NCBI RefSeq assembly: GCF_015477805.1
Contig: NZ_JADLQL010000005.1
Span: forward strand, 310,001 to 374,000
Direction of reading: 5' to 3'
Length of the DNA: 64,000 nt
Source of the DNA: Nocardia flavorosea
GTDB taxonomy: Bacteria > Actinomycetota > Actinomycetes > Mycobacteriales > Mycobacteriaceae
The translations under genes and the position numbers were made by a program. The first letter of the stretch is position 1, and each line of letters opens with the position of its first letter. Positions 7,164 through 16,106 of this stretch are shown here, one piece after another. The notes under the pieces were generated by a model, which was not told where the DNA came from, did no database searches, and saw only the letters and a program-made list of their open reading frames with translations.

Positions 7164-9494
7164 TCACAACCGGTAGTTGCGCACCACCACCATCACATCG
7201 CCGTCGGGACGGATCGAAGCGATTGTGTCCGCCGGCCGCGGCCGGAAGCCGGGAGCATCGGTGAGGCCGTGGCTTTCGTCGATCGCCGTGACGCGGACCC
7301 GGTCCGCGCCGGGCGTGCGCACCGTGAGTTCGGCGCCCTCCGGGGGCAGATCACGGAAGCGGATCTCGCCCGGCTGCCCCTTCGGCCGGGTGCCTGTGAC
7401 CGGAACGGTGACCGGTGCGGCACCGGGCGACGCCGCGGTGACGAGATCGATCGGCCGATCGAAGCGCAGGATCAGCGAGGACGCCCCGCGCGGTGACGAC
7501 ACATGCATCGTGACGGTATCGCCGGTGCGGTGGCGCAGCTCGACCCGCGGTGCGTGCACATCGATCGGGTCCGCCGGCCCGGTCCACATCGTCTCGCGGG
7601 CGTAACCGGCCGGGAGGCCGGAGTTGTCCCGGTCCCTGACGTACTGGCCGGTCCAATCGGTGGGATGGAGTTCGGCGCTCGCCCAGTGCGCCTGTCCGGT
7701 TTCGGCGTCGAGAACGTAGGCGAGATGGCTGCGTTGCGGATGCGCCGGATCAGCCGTATCGACGACGAGACCGGCACCCACCGCGGCGATGCCCAGTACC
7801 GCCACGGTCGCGGGTACCGCCCACGCCCTGGTCGGGGGTACTGCCCAGGGCTTTCCGGTGAACGGTTCGGGTTCGGGAAGCAGCAGTTCGATCGCGGGCA
7901 GCAGCAGGAGTCCGAGCAGTGCCAGGCAGGCCGCGCCGGCTCCGGCGTACGCCAGGCCGACGGCGTCGAATACGCCGCGCGCGAGAACCGGCAGGAATAC
8001 GGCCGAGATCGACAGCCCGGCCACCAGCGTCACCGCGGGCCACCCGGCCCAGCGCACCGGGAGCATCGCCAGCAGCGCACCGGCCGCGGCGAGCCCGGCG
8101 GGCAGCGTGAACAGGAAAGCCGCGCCCGGCGCCACCGCGGCGCACACCAGTCCCAGTACGGCCGGCCACGCGAGCGCCCCGATCGCGAGCGCGGCCGGGC
8201 CCAGCCGCACCCGCAGCAGCAGATACCAGACCAGCAGTGCGGTGCCGGCCAGTGCGGCGAGCGCGGCTTCGTAGAATTCCGGCCGGTAGAGCAGGCCGTT
8301 CATCATGTGGTAGCCCGGCCGCAGCGCCACCAGCAGCCACCACAACGCCTGTCCCAGTCCGATCACCGCCCCCAGCGGAAGCAGCACGGAAACCGCCGCC
8401 AGCACCATTCGCGGTGTACTGGCCAGTTCCCGGCGCCGGGCCACGACGGCCAGACCCACCACGAGCGCCGCGGCCAGTGCCGCCAGCGGCCAGGCCAGCG
8501 CGCTCGGGTAGTGGATCGAGAGCGGGCCGATCCGGAAGTAGGTGGCGTCCCGGTCGGTATGCAGGGCCGGCAGGTCGGCGGCGGCCAGGGTCCGGGTCAT
8601 GGCCAGCATGTTCTCGCCGTGGTGTTGCAGACTGCGCGGGTCCAGATTCGCCAGCGAATCGCCGGCCGTGTGGTAGTACGCGGGCTGTTCGATATAGGCG
8701 AAGTTGAGCCCGTCGAATCCCGCCTCCCGGAACTCGGTGAAATCGGTGTCGTTGGGCAGCTTCCGGTAGATCTCCACCATCGACGAATCGCCCCGCGGAT
8801 CCGGCACGGTCTCGGCGAACAGGGCCGACAGTTCCGCGTTTCCCCGCGACGTTTCGAACATCAGCGAGGGCCCGCTCACCCCGCGTGCCTCCCAGTTGAG
8901 CACCACTCCTCCCGCGCGACCCAGCGGATGCTCCCGGACGAACGCCTCCGCCCCCAGCAGCCCGTCCTCCTCGCCGTCGGTGAACAGCAGCACCAGGTTG
9001 TTCCGCGTCCCGCCCTGCGCACCGATCAGCCGCCCCACCTCCAGCATCGCCGCGACCGCGGCTCCGTCGTCGGATGCACCGGGGCCGGTGGCGGCGGAGT
9101 CGAAATGGGAGGCGACCAGCACTGTCCCGGTCGGGTCCCGGCCCGGGAGGGTCGCGATCACATTGTCGACCCGGCCGAAGGCCGCCAGGCCCGGCGCCGT
9201 ACTGGCCCCGACCGCGTGCTGGATCTCCACCTCGAACCCGGCCGCGCGCAGCTGCCCGGCGATGTAATCCTGTGTCCGGTCGCTGGCCGGGCTGCCCAGC
9301 GGCCGTGGTTCGGTGGCGAATCGTTCCAGATGCGCGCGACCGCGTTCGGCGCTGAACTGTGCCGTTTCCGCGGCGGCTACCGGCTCTCGGCGGTTTCCTT
9401 CCGCCCAGACCGAGAGCACGCCCACTCCCGCCACAATCAGCAGCACCACCACACCGAGCAGCCGGTGCGGCGTATCGATCAGTTTTCGGATCAC
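7164..9494 (-). CDS. Membrane-anchored M28-family zinc aminopeptidase
   Basis: This 776-residue protein starts with an N-terminal signal anchor (residues about 11-31). The M28 catalytic domain spans about 45-330, with candidate zinc ligands and catalytic residues in ASHFDSA, GASDDGA, FTDGEEDGLLG and YYHTAGDS. About eight hydrophobic helices follow, then a C-terminal beta-rich domain of about 190 residues outside the membrane. This order matches the ER metallopeptidase/Vps70-like branch of M28 found in many actinobacteria. The catalytic domain is predicted to face the cell-wall side and to trim peptides there. It lies 139 bases downstream of the Lgt/radical-SAM operon on the same strand and might be co-transcribed. 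Confidence 0.85.
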   Translation of the reverse strand: MIRKLIDTPHRLLGVVVLLIVAGVGVLSVWAEGNRREPVAAAETAQFSAERGRAHLERFATEPRPLGSPASDRTQDYIAGQLRAAGFEVEIQHAVGASTAPGLAAFGRVDNVIATLPGRDPTGTVLVASHFDSAATGPGASDDGAAVAAMLEVGRLIGAQGGTRNNLVLLFTDGEEDGLLGAEAFVREHPLGRAGGVVLNWEARGVSGPSLMFETSRGNAELSALFAETVPDPRGDSSMVEIYRKLPNDTDFTEFREAGFDGLNFAYIEQPAYYHTAGDSLANLDPRSLQHHGENMLAMTRTLAAADLPALHTDRDATYFRIGPLSIHYPSALAWPLAALAAALVVGLAVVARRRELASTPRMVLAAVSVLLPLGAVIGLGQALWWLLVALRPGYHMMNGLLYRPEFYEAALAALAGTALLVWYLLLRVRLGPAALAIGALAWPAVLGLVCAAVAPGAAFLFTLPAGLAAAGALLAMLPVRWAGWPAVTLVAGLSISAVFLPVLARGVFDAVGLAYAGAGAACLALLGLLLLPAIELLLPEPEPFTGKPWAVPPTRAWAVPATVAVLGIAAVGAGLVVDTADPAHPQRSHLAYVLDAETGQAHWASAELHPTDWTGQYVRDRDNSGLPAGYARETMWTGPADPIDVHAPRVELRHRTGDTVTMHVSSPRGASSLILRFDRPIDLVTAASPGAAPVTVPVTGTRPKGQPGEIRFRDLPPEGAELTVRTPGADRVRVTAIDESHGLTDAPGFRPRPADTIASIRPDGDVMVVVRNYRL

Positions 9495-9633
9495 GACCCG
9501 ACATTAGAAGCTGCGGCGGCCGACGGCCGCTCGGCACTCGCCAGGACAGGACCGACGTGCCGTGTGCGCCGAGCGATCGGCCGCCGTCACGCAGGGCCGG
9601 ATATCGCTTCTCCTGCTCACTGCGGCCGGCCGC

Positions 9634-9921
9634 TCACCACAGCACCGCCCCTGTTCCCACCCCGACCAGCACCGCCAGATAGCACAGCACCAGGCGGGTA
9701 TCGCGTAACCAGCAGCGACTGCGCCGCAACCCCCGCCGGCGAGCCCGCCAGTATCCGGCGAACGCCAGGCCGGCGAACCCGGCCAGCGCCACCGGGCCGA
9801 GAAGCCAGGTCAGCAGTGCGACTGTCGCGTAGATACACAGGTTGAGCGGATCGGGCGGCTGCCGATGCGCCGTAGCCTCCGTGTAGTACACGCCGCCCTC
9901 GGCCGTCTCGCCGCCGTTCAC
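9634..9921 (-). CDS. Small membrane protein, last gene of the radical-SAM operon
   Basis: This 95-residue protein has two hydrophobic segments, at about residues 29-50 and 73-93, separated by an arginine-rich loop (RARRRGLRRSR). It therefore probably spans the membrane twice with a positive cytoplasmic loop. The GTG at 9921 overlaps the stop of the radical SAM gene as GTGA, which implies translational coupling. I do not recognise a family. Its fixed position in a tightly coupled operon suggests it works with the radical SAM enzyme or its lipid substrate at the membrane. Confidence 0.75.
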   Translation of the reverse strand: MNGGETAEGGVYYTEATAHRQPPDPLNLCIYATVALLTWLLGPVALAGFAGLAFAGYWRARRRGLRRSRCWLRDTRLVLCYLAVLVGVGTGAVLW

Positions 9922-11480
9922 GGCACCGTTATCGGAAGCAGTGGCCGCCCCGCCGACGCCGACGCCGGCAGACGCTGCCGGGACAGCGCCGGCCATGCCT
10001 GCACCGCGCAGAACGGTGCGCACTGGTCGGCGTCGGCGCGGGTACCCACGTGCACGCAGCATTGGGTGAGCCGTTCCTCGATCATCGTCGACATATCCAT
10101 GAAGGGTTTCACGGTGATCCGGACGATCCGCTCCCCCAGCAGCCGCCGCAACCGCGCCCGGCGGCCGGGCAGTGCCGAGGTTGCCAGCGTGAGCAAGGTC
10201 GTCATGCCCAGATCGCAGTTCTCGCAGATATCCCGCCAGACATTGCCGATATCCGGGTGCGACAGCGACGATTGTTCCGACAGCAATCCGAGCAGTGATT
10301 CGCGCACCGCCAGCCGCAACTCCTTCGGGAGTTCCTGATCGGCGATCCGGTTCGCGACCAGCCCGAGCCGGTCCTTCAGCCGGTCGTGCCCGATCAGGCT
10401 CACCAGGGAACGCCACTGTCCGCCGTCGTCGCGCAGCAGATATCCCACCGAGCAGCAGTGCGGATGGGAACAGGGCAGTGCGGTGAGGTCGCGCCAGGTC
10501 ACCGAGCCGCCGGTTTGCGGGCCGAGCCGCGCCAGCACGCCGGTGTGGGTGAGCCGCCGCATCGGGTCGATACTGCCCGACCGCCCGGATCCGAACTGCG
10601 GCTGGATCGACACACCACCGGCGAACGGCGTGTCCAGCGCCGTGCGCACCACCGCACCGATTTCGTCGTCGTTCACCCCGAGTGCCGCTGTCATGACCAG
10701 GGTGGTGAATATTTCGTTGTCCGAAAGCCGTCGCAGTGCTCGGTCTTTCAGTGCCCGCAGATCACCGCCGCGATGATGTCTGGACGCCGCCGCGGTGACA
10801 CCGTCGAACTGGAGATATACCTCCACCCGTTCGCGATATCGTGCCAGCAGCTCGACCAGCCCCGGATCACGGGCGATCCGGACACCGTTGGTGTTGAGCA
10901 GAATCCGGGTCACCGGCCGGGCCACGAGTTCCCCGAGCAGCCGCGCGAGTTCGGGATACAGCGTCGGCTCGCCGCCGCTGAGCATCAGCACATCGAGTTT
11001 GCCGTTCTCCCGGGCCAGCCGCTGGTCCACGTTCGCCAGCACATCCTCGACCGGCACCACACCCCGCAGGTCGGGCGACGAATCGGCGAAACAGGTGGGG
11101 CAGCGCAGGTTACAGCTGTCCAGGAGGTCGGCCAGCAGGATGCAGGTGTGCTGGGTCTGCATTTCGGGCAGGCCGCGCAGATACGCCGCCGGCACCGGGT
11201 CGAAATTCCCGGCTACGTCCGGCAGATGGGCTTTGGTGGGCGCGGTCCATTCTTCGAGGTAGGCCAGGATTTCGGGATTCTCGTCGTAGAGCGTGCGCAC
11301 CATCCCGTGCGACGGGCACCCGCGCTCGAGATACACCTGCCCGTCGCGGGCGGCCAGCCACCCGGAGAGCCGGGTGACCTTCGTGAGCGGACGTTCGGGG
11401 TCCTCCCCATGACATTGCGGGCAGAAGGCGTTCACATATCGCAGGATCCGGTCGCCCCGCAACGGCATCCCGGCCGTCAT
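9918..11480 (-). CDS. Radical SAM enzyme, COG1964 / tetraether-synthase-like
   Basis: This 520-residue protein has the radical SAM motif CNLRCPTC (Cys123, Cys127, Cys130) and the SAM-contacting SGGEP at 168-172. An N-terminal cysteine set (C20, C23, C55) resembles a rubredoxin-like knuckle. Extra C-terminal cysteines (CSHPHCC near 340, CENC near 420, CC...CAPFC near 477-495) suggest auxiliary iron-sulfur clusters. This layout matches the family of archaeal MJ0619, shown to be the tetraether lipid synthase, with bacterial homologues tied to membrane-spanning lipids. It could couple lipid chains or alkylate an unactivated carbon. ATGA and GTGA overlaps join it to both neighbours in an operon led by an Lgt-like protein. 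The substrate is inferred, not shown. Confidence 0.85.
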   Translation of the reverse strand: MTAGMPLRGDRILRYVNAFCPQCHGEDPERPLTKVTRLSGWLAARDGQVYLERGCPSHGMVRTLYDENPEILAYLEEWTAPTKAHLPDVAGNFDPVPAAYLRGLPEMQTQHTCILLADLLDSCNLRCPTCFADSSPDLRGVVPVEDVLANVDQRLARENGKLDVLMLSGGEPTLYPELARLLGELVARPVTRILLNTNGVRIARDPGLVELLARYRERVEVYLQFDGVTAAASRHHRGGDLRALKDRALRRLSDNEIFTTLVMTAALGVNDDEIGAVVRTALDTPFAGGVSIQPQFGSGRSGSIDPMRRLTHTGVLARLGPQTGGSVTWRDLTALPCSHPHCCSVGYLLRDDGGQWRSLVSLIGHDRLKDRLGLVANRIADQELPKELRLAVRESLLGLLSEQSSLSHPDIGNVWRDICENCDLGMTTLLTLATSALPGRRARLRRLLGERIVRITVKPFMDMSTMIEERLTQCCVHVGTRADADQCAPFCAVQAWPALSRQRLPASASAGRPLLPITVP

Positions 11481-11845
11481 ATCGATCCCGCCGCAAGGTC
11501 GTAGACAGCCGGGTTCACGCCGGTGCAGAAACCGACCGTGCAGATGGTCACCAGCGCCCAGCCGATCATCATCCCCATGCCGAACCCCTTCTCTCCCGGC
11601 GTTCCCCCGCGGATCAGCAACGCGCCGCCGCCGAATGCCACCAGTATTCCGAGGGCCGTGGCCATTCCGATGATGACCGGAAAGCCCCTCTCGCCTTGGC
11701 CGCCGGCGAACACGAGAGCGAAGAATCCGTACACCGTATTGCCGAGGATGAACACGAACGCGCCGGCCACCGCCCAGCCCGCGATCTCAGATCCGGAACC
11801 TCGTGGTGGCTGGTCGCCGGGCGGCCGGGGTGGTGGATTGTTCAC
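11477..11845 (-). CDS. Small membrane protein of the Lgt/radical-SAM operon
   Basis: This 122-residue protein has a proline-rich N-terminus (about 20 residues) and three hydrophobic segments (around AVAGAFVFILGNTVYGFFAL, IIGMATALGILVAF, and GMMIGWALVTICTVGF). The GTG at 11845 overlaps the stop of the Lgt-like gene as GTGA, and its own stop overlaps the radical SAM start as ATGA. It is therefore translated in lock step with both. I do not recognise a family. It may hold the partner enzymes or the substrate in the membrane. Confidence 0.8.
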   Translation of the reverse strand: MNNPPPRPPGDQPPRGSGSEIAGWAVAGAFVFILGNTVYGFFALVFAGGQGERGFPVIIGMATALGILVAFGGGALLIRGGTPGEKGFGMGMMIGWALVTICTVGFCTGVNPAVYDLAAGSI

Positions 11846-12597
11846 AGCGCAACCTTTCGTCGAAGTATCTCGTCGTAATGACCGCGCCGGTACCCGATAC
11901 CCAGCCGCACGGCCACGAGCGCCAACCCCGGCAGCAGGAACCATTGCGGCCGGGTGAGATCCAGCCATACGGTCTCGTTCGCCCGGGTGAACTCCACCAT
12001 GAAACGGAACACCGCGTAGGCACTCACGTACAGCGTGAACAGTTCACCCGGGGCGGTGATCCGGTCCCGCGCCCATCGCAACCACAGGAAGGCCGCCAGC
12101 TGGAACACGATTTCGTACACGAAACTCGGATGCATCGCCGACCCACTCGCACAGCCGGGACAGGACGGGACGGTCCCCGGGGCGTGGACACCCCACGGCA
12201 GCTCCGTCGGCCGTCCCGGCGCCTCGGTGAGATGGCAGCCGATGCGCCCGACCGCCATTCCCAGCGCGACCGCCGGCGCGAACAGATCCCCGGTGCGTTC
12301 CCGGTAGCCGATGATCCGCTTCGCCACCAGCACCCCGAGATAGGCGCCCAGCAGTCCACCGAGCACACTGCGCGCCCCGAACATCCAGCTCTCGTACGGA
12401 TCGAGGGTTTCGGCCAGGCTCGACAGGCGCATCCCGATCGCCCCGCCCACCAGCGCACCGGTGACGGCGACCAGGGATTCTTCCCGTAGGGCGTCGCGCC
12501 GCCGGCATTCCAGGACGAACACCACCGCGGCCACCGCGACACCCAGCGCGACGAAAAAGCCGTGCGTGGGAACTCCGAAGACCAGGTGCGGCACCAT
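11842..12597 (-). CDS. Lgt-like protein (prolipoprotein diacylglyceryl transferase homologue)
   Basis: This 251-residue polytopic membrane protein of the Lgt family retains the signature GRIG with Arg118 (E. coli Arg143), MHPSFVYE (His156/Glu162) and FRFMVEF with Arg198 (E. coli Arg239). The position of the E. coli catalytic-site His103, in SFHGGL, reads SVLGGL here (Leu79). True Lgt moves diacylglycerol from phosphatidylglycerol to the lipobox cysteine of prelipoproteins. Loss of the histidine and the pairing with a COG1964 radical SAM enzyme suggest a paralogue with altered chemistry rather than the housekeeping enzyme. It is the first gene of a four-gene overlapping operon. Confidence 0.85.
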   Translation of the reverse strand: MVPHLVFGVPTHGFFVALGVAVAAVVFVLECRRRDALREESLVAVTGALVGGAIGMRLSSLAETLDPYESWMFGARSVLGGLLGAYLGVLVAKRIIGYRERTGDLFAPAVALGMAVGRIGCHLTEAPGRPTELPWGVHAPGTVPSCPGCASGSAMHPSFVYEIVFQLAAFLWLRWARDRITAPGELFTLYVSAYAVFRFMVEFTRANETVWLDLTRPQWFLLPGLALVAVRLGIGYRRGHYDEILRRKVAL

Positions 12598-12697
12598 GAT
12601 CCGACCCTATCGGCGGGATATGCCCCGAGGATGAGTGAAATTACCTGTCGGGCACGGGTAGCGATGCTCGCGTGGACCTACTCGGCGAGGTGTTTGT

Positions 12698-13912
12698 TCA
12701 GGCCCGTACCGCGGTGACCGGGCGGCGCATCCGCCCGCGCGCGCCGAACACACCGCCGGCGGCGAATACGCGGTCGACGAAACGTTCACCGATCAGGTGA
12801 TGGGTCGCGGCGTCCGGGTGGAGCCGGTCGGGCATGGGATGTTCGAGGTAGTCGGTTTCGCCGTACAGTTCGCGCCCGTCGAGGTAGAACAAGTTCGGAT
12901 CCTGTACCGCACGCTGGGTGACGATGCGGGACAGTTCGTCGCGAATGCTGCTGAGGGTGAGCTTTCCTTTCGCCTGTTCGGCGGGATCGCCGGTGGCGAT
13001 GAACCGCACTTCTCCCGCACGCAGGGCTTCGACGTCGAACGCGCCCGGCCCCGGTGTGTTCTCGTGGATTTCGCAGTAGATGGGCGAGACCACCAGCAGC
13101 GGTGTCGTGGGATGGCCCTCGCGGATCGTGCTGAGGAAGCCGTGTACGGCCGGCCCGAAGGCACGCATCCGCATCGCATCGGCGTTGACCAGGTTGATGC
13201 CGATCTTGACGCTGATCAGGTCGGCATGCGTATCGCGGATGGCCCGGGCGGCGAAGGAGTCGAGCAGGGCCCCGCCGCCGAAACCCATATTGATCAGTTC
13301 GACATCGCCGCCGGCCGCCGCCAGCGCGGGCCAGATGGTGGACGGGCTACCGGCATTGGAGCCCTGACTGATCGAGCTGCCGTACTGCAGCCATACCCGG
13401 CGGTCGTTGCCGGGTACGGGTTCGACGGCGGCGTCGGTGCGCAGGCGGACCAGTTCGGTGGTTTCGTAGTGCGGCAGCCAGATCTCGACGTGCTTGAGGC
13501 GGGCGGGCAGCTCGGCGAAACGCACGGTGCCCGCGGGTCCCGCCTGCCGGGTGGTGTTCCCGGTAGCCATATCGATCGTCACGGTATCGCCACCGGAGGC
13601 TGTGGCCCGGCCGGCCGGGCGTCCGTCGATACGCAGGTCGTAGACACCGTCCGGGCGGGACGGGGCACCCAGGTACACCAGCCGGGTGGGTACGGTGTCG
13701 AGTTCGATCGTGGTGGCCGCGGTCCGGAACACCAGCCGGACGCCGGAGGGCTGGGATTCGGCCATCGCGAGCTGCCCATCGGTGCACAGGGCGCGCGCCC
13801 AGGCCGGTAGGCGATGTGGGAGGGTGCCGCGTCCGGTGTGTTCGAGTTCGAGCGCACCGCGGACGATGTCCTCGGTGATCGCGGTGATTGTCCACTCGTC
13901 GTGGCAGTGCAT
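12698..13912 (-). CDS. SGNH/GDSL-family hydrolase
   Basis: This is a protein of 404 residues. An N-terminal beta-rich domain (about residues 1-170) precedes an SGNH hydrolase domain with the nucleophile block YGSSISQGSN, a glycine block (NMGFGGGALLDS), block III altered to KIGINLVNAD, and the terminal DRLHPDAATH with the catalytic Asp/His. These enzymes cleave esters, often acetyl groups on sugars. The ATG at 13912 is preferred over one 22 codons upstream because AGGGGAA sits just before it. There is no signal peptide, so it is probably cytosolic. It is divergent from a TetR regulator that probably controls it. Confidence 0.85.
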   Translation of the reverse strand: MHCHDEWTITAITEDIVRGALELEHTGRGTLPHRLPAWARALCTDGQLAMAESQPSGVRLVFRTAATTIELDTVPTRLVYLGAPSRPDGVYDLRIDGRPAGRATASGGDTVTIDMATGNTTRQAGPAGTVRFAELPARLKHVEIWLPHYETTELVRLRTDAAVEPVPGNDRRVWLQYGSSISQGSNAGSPSTIWPALAAAGGDVELINMGFGGGALLDSFAARAIRDTHADLISVKIGINLVNADAMRMRAFGPAVHGFLSTIREGHPTTPLLVVSPIYCEIHENTPGPGAFDVEALRAGEVRFIATGDPAEQAKGKLTLSSIRDELSRIVTQRAVQDPNLFYLDGRELYGETDYLEHPMPDRLHPDAATHHLIGERFVDRVFAAGGVFGARGRMRRPVTAVRA

Positions 13913-14026
13913 GGATTTCCCCTGTGGATCGATTCTCGAAGGTTCGCCGGCCCGCATCGGGTGCACGGCTACGATCACAGGTCATAGTAGATTCCCTATA
14001 TCTTTTAGGCAAATTGTTAATAAGGT

Positions 14027-14614
14027 ATGGTTGCGGGTATGGCTCGGACAGGACTGACCCCGCAACGGCTGACCCACGCCGGTGCGGAACTGGCAGATGA
14101 GGTCGGTTTCGACCAGGTGACCGTCTCCGAGGTCGCCCGCCGTTTCGGCGTCAAGGTCGCCAGTGTGTACTCCCATCTGAAGAGCTCCCAGGATCTCCGA
14201 ACCAGGATCGCGCTGCTCGCCCTCGAAGAAATGGCCGACCGGGCCGCCGACGCTGTCGCCGGCCGCGCGGGCCCCGATGCCCTGACCGCTTTCGCGAACG
14301 TCTACCGCGACTACGCCAGGCAGCACCCCGGCCGCTACGCCGCGGCCCGCACCCGGCTGCCCGCGGAGGCCGCGGCGGCGAGCGCCGGTATCCGGCATTC
14401 GAACCTCATGCGCGCCATCCTGCGCGGCTACGCCATCGACGAACCGGAACAGACGCACGCGGTGCGATTACTGGGCAGCATCTTCCACGGCTACGCCGCG
14501 CTCGAACTCAGCGGCGGCTTCGACCACAGCGAACCCCCCGCCGCGGACAGTTGGTCGCGCATCCTCGAGGTGCTCGATTTCACGCTCACCAACTGGCCCG
14601 GCCGCCGGCCGTAG
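14027..14614 (+). CDS. TetR-family transcriptional regulator
   Basis: This 195-residue repressor has an N-terminal helix-turn-helix (VTVSEVARRFGVKVASVYSH, about residues 35-54) and a C-terminal ligand-binding half of the TetR_C_13/WHG kind (around HGYAALELSGGF). It is divergent from the SGNH hydrolase across an AT-richer 114-base region and is the likely regulator of that gene. The start could be ATG 14027 or ATG 14039; neither has a strong ribosome binding site. The ligand is unknown. Confidence 0.88.
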   Translation: MVAGMARTGLTPQRLTHAGAELADEVGFDQVTVSEVARRFGVKVASVYSHLKSSQDLRTRIALLALEEMADRAADAVAGRAGPDALTAFANVYRDYARQHPGRYAAARTRLPAEAAAASAGIRHSNLMRAILRGYAIDEPEQTHAVRLLGSIFHGYAALELSGGFDHSEPPAADSWSRILEVLDFTLTNWPGRRP

Positions 14615-14787
14615 ACCACACCCCACGGCGCTCGCCAGTTGCCGATCATCGAGCCCTGGCCTACAGTGGCCCGATCCGATCGGTGCTCTCCAGAAGTACA
14701 GCCGCAGAACGAGAGCCCGGCGCCCAACATTTCGGGTGATGGAGTGGGCGGCGTGTTCTGCCCACCCATTTTCCTGGAGGAAACCCG

Positions 14788-15636
14788 ATGCAAATCGGAC
14801 TCGGATTGCCCATCGCCGACCCCGTGGCCCTGCTGGATTGGGCACGCCGCGCCGACGCCGGCCCGTTCTCGGCACTCGGCCTGCTCGACCGCCTCGTCTA
14901 CGACAATCCCGAACCCTTGGTCGCGCTGGCCGCCATCGCCGGCGCCACCGGTCGCGTGCGGGTGCAGACCGAGGTTCTGCTCACCCCGTTACGCGATACC
15001 GCGCTCCTGGCCAAACAGGTCGCGACCCTGGACCGGATGTCGGGCGGCAGGCTGGTGCTCGGGCTCGGTGTCGGCGGCCGCGCCGACGACCATCTCGCGG
15101 CGGGAGTCGAACTGCGCGCCCGCGGCCGTCGCATGAACGAACAACTCGCCCAACTACGCAGCCTGTGGTCCGGTGCACCGTTCGGCCCCGGCTGCGGTCC
15201 GATCGGTCCGGCCCCGGTCCGGCCCGGCGGACCGCCGATTCTTTTCGGCGGTTTCAAACCGGCCGCGCTCGAGCGCGTGGCCCGCTGGGGCGACGGGTAC
15301 CTGTCTGCCGCGCCGGCGCAATGGTGCGGTGACCTCTTCGATTCGGTCCGCACGTCCTGGCGCGAACACGGCCGGGCCGGGGAGCCCCGGCTCGTCGCCC
15401 AGGTGAACGTCGCGCTGGGCCCGCAGTCGCTGGTCGACGAAGTGCGGGCGGCTCTCGGCGCCTACTACGAGTTCACCGGCTACGCCGCGAACATGGTCTC
15501 CGGCCTGCGCACTTCCGCCGACGAAATTCGCGCGGCTATAAGGCAATTCGGCGATCTGGGTGCCGACGAGGTGATGCTGTACTGCTACGGCACCGACGCC
15601 GGTCAGGTCGACAGGCTCGCCGATATCGTCTCCTGA
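14788..15636 (+). CDS. LLM-class (F420-dependent) oxidoreductase
   Basis: This 282-residue TIM-barrel protein of the luciferase-like monooxygenase superfamily has the typical strands (MQIGLGLPIADP, VRVQTEVLLTPLRD) and the conserved segment KQVATLDRMSGGRLVLGLGVG. In mycolic-acid actinobacteria most such proteins use coenzyme F420 rather than FMN. The ribosome binding site GGAGG sits 9 bases before the ATG. The substrate is unknown. It follows the TetR gene on the same strand after 173 bases but probably has its own promoter. Confidence 0.87.
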   Translation: MQIGLGLPIADPVALLDWARRADAGPFSALGLLDRLVYDNPEPLVALAAIAGATGRVRVQTEVLLTPLRDTALLAKQVATLDRMSGGRLVLGLGVGGRADDHLAAGVELRARGRRMNEQLAQLRSLWSGAPFGPGCGPIGPAPVRPGGPPILFGGFKPAALERVARWGDGYLSAAPAQWCGDLFDSVRTSWREHGRAGEPRLVAQVNVALGPQSLVDEVRAALGAYYEFTGYAANMVSGLRTSADEIRAAIRQFGDLGADEVMLYCYGTDAGQVDRLADIVS

Positions 15637-15685
15637 TGAATCGAACGGGCCGGACTCACCACCGTCGTGCCGATAGACTCACGAG

Positions 15686-16084
15686 GTGAGCCCGGCCCGG
15701 TCGACCGAACAGCTTGTGCTGCGCTGCTACTGGCTCGTATGCCTGGCCGGCACGATTGCGGCAGTGTCCGTCACCGCGGCGAACAACGCGCCGCCGGCCG
15801 TGGCGGCGCTGCTGCCCTGTGGCATGGTCGTCATGCTGACATATCCGTGGCTGTCGCACCTGGAGCCGGACCGCCTGGCCCGCCGCCATATTCTGTGGCT
15901 CACCGCGGCACTGCTGCTTTCCGGCATTGTCTGGTTCCCGGTGTGGTGGGGAGTCGGATTCGTCGCTGTCCCCGCGCTCGTCGCCGTCCTCGCCGGCTAC
16001 GCGGTCTGGGTACGAGCGGCGGTGCGGCAGGCCCGGCAGCCGTTCGAGGTCCGTGATTACCTCGAGCCGGGCGAAGAGCCGTAG
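15686..16084 (+). CDS. Four-helix membrane protein of unknown function
   Basis: This 132-residue protein starts with GTG and has four hydrophobic helices spread over about residues 12-110, followed by a charged C-terminal tail (RQARQPFEVRDYLEPGEEP) predicted in the cytoplasm. It begins about 50 bases after the LLM oxidoreductase. I do not recognise a family or motif. Confidence 0.7.
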   Translation: MSPARSTEQLVLRCYWLVCLAGTIAAVSVTAANNAPPAVAALLPCGMVVMLTYPWLSHLEPDRLARRHILWLTAALLLSGIVWFPVWWGVGFVAVPALVAVLAGYAVWVRAAVRQARQPFEVRDYLEPGEEP

Positions 16085-16106
16085 AACCGCAGACCGAACC
16101 TTGCGA

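Noticed and set aside
7503..9845. Long plus-strand open frame opposite the M28 peptidase
   Set aside because: It is Arg/Gln/His-rich with no domain, while the minus-strand frame encodes the zinc peptidase.
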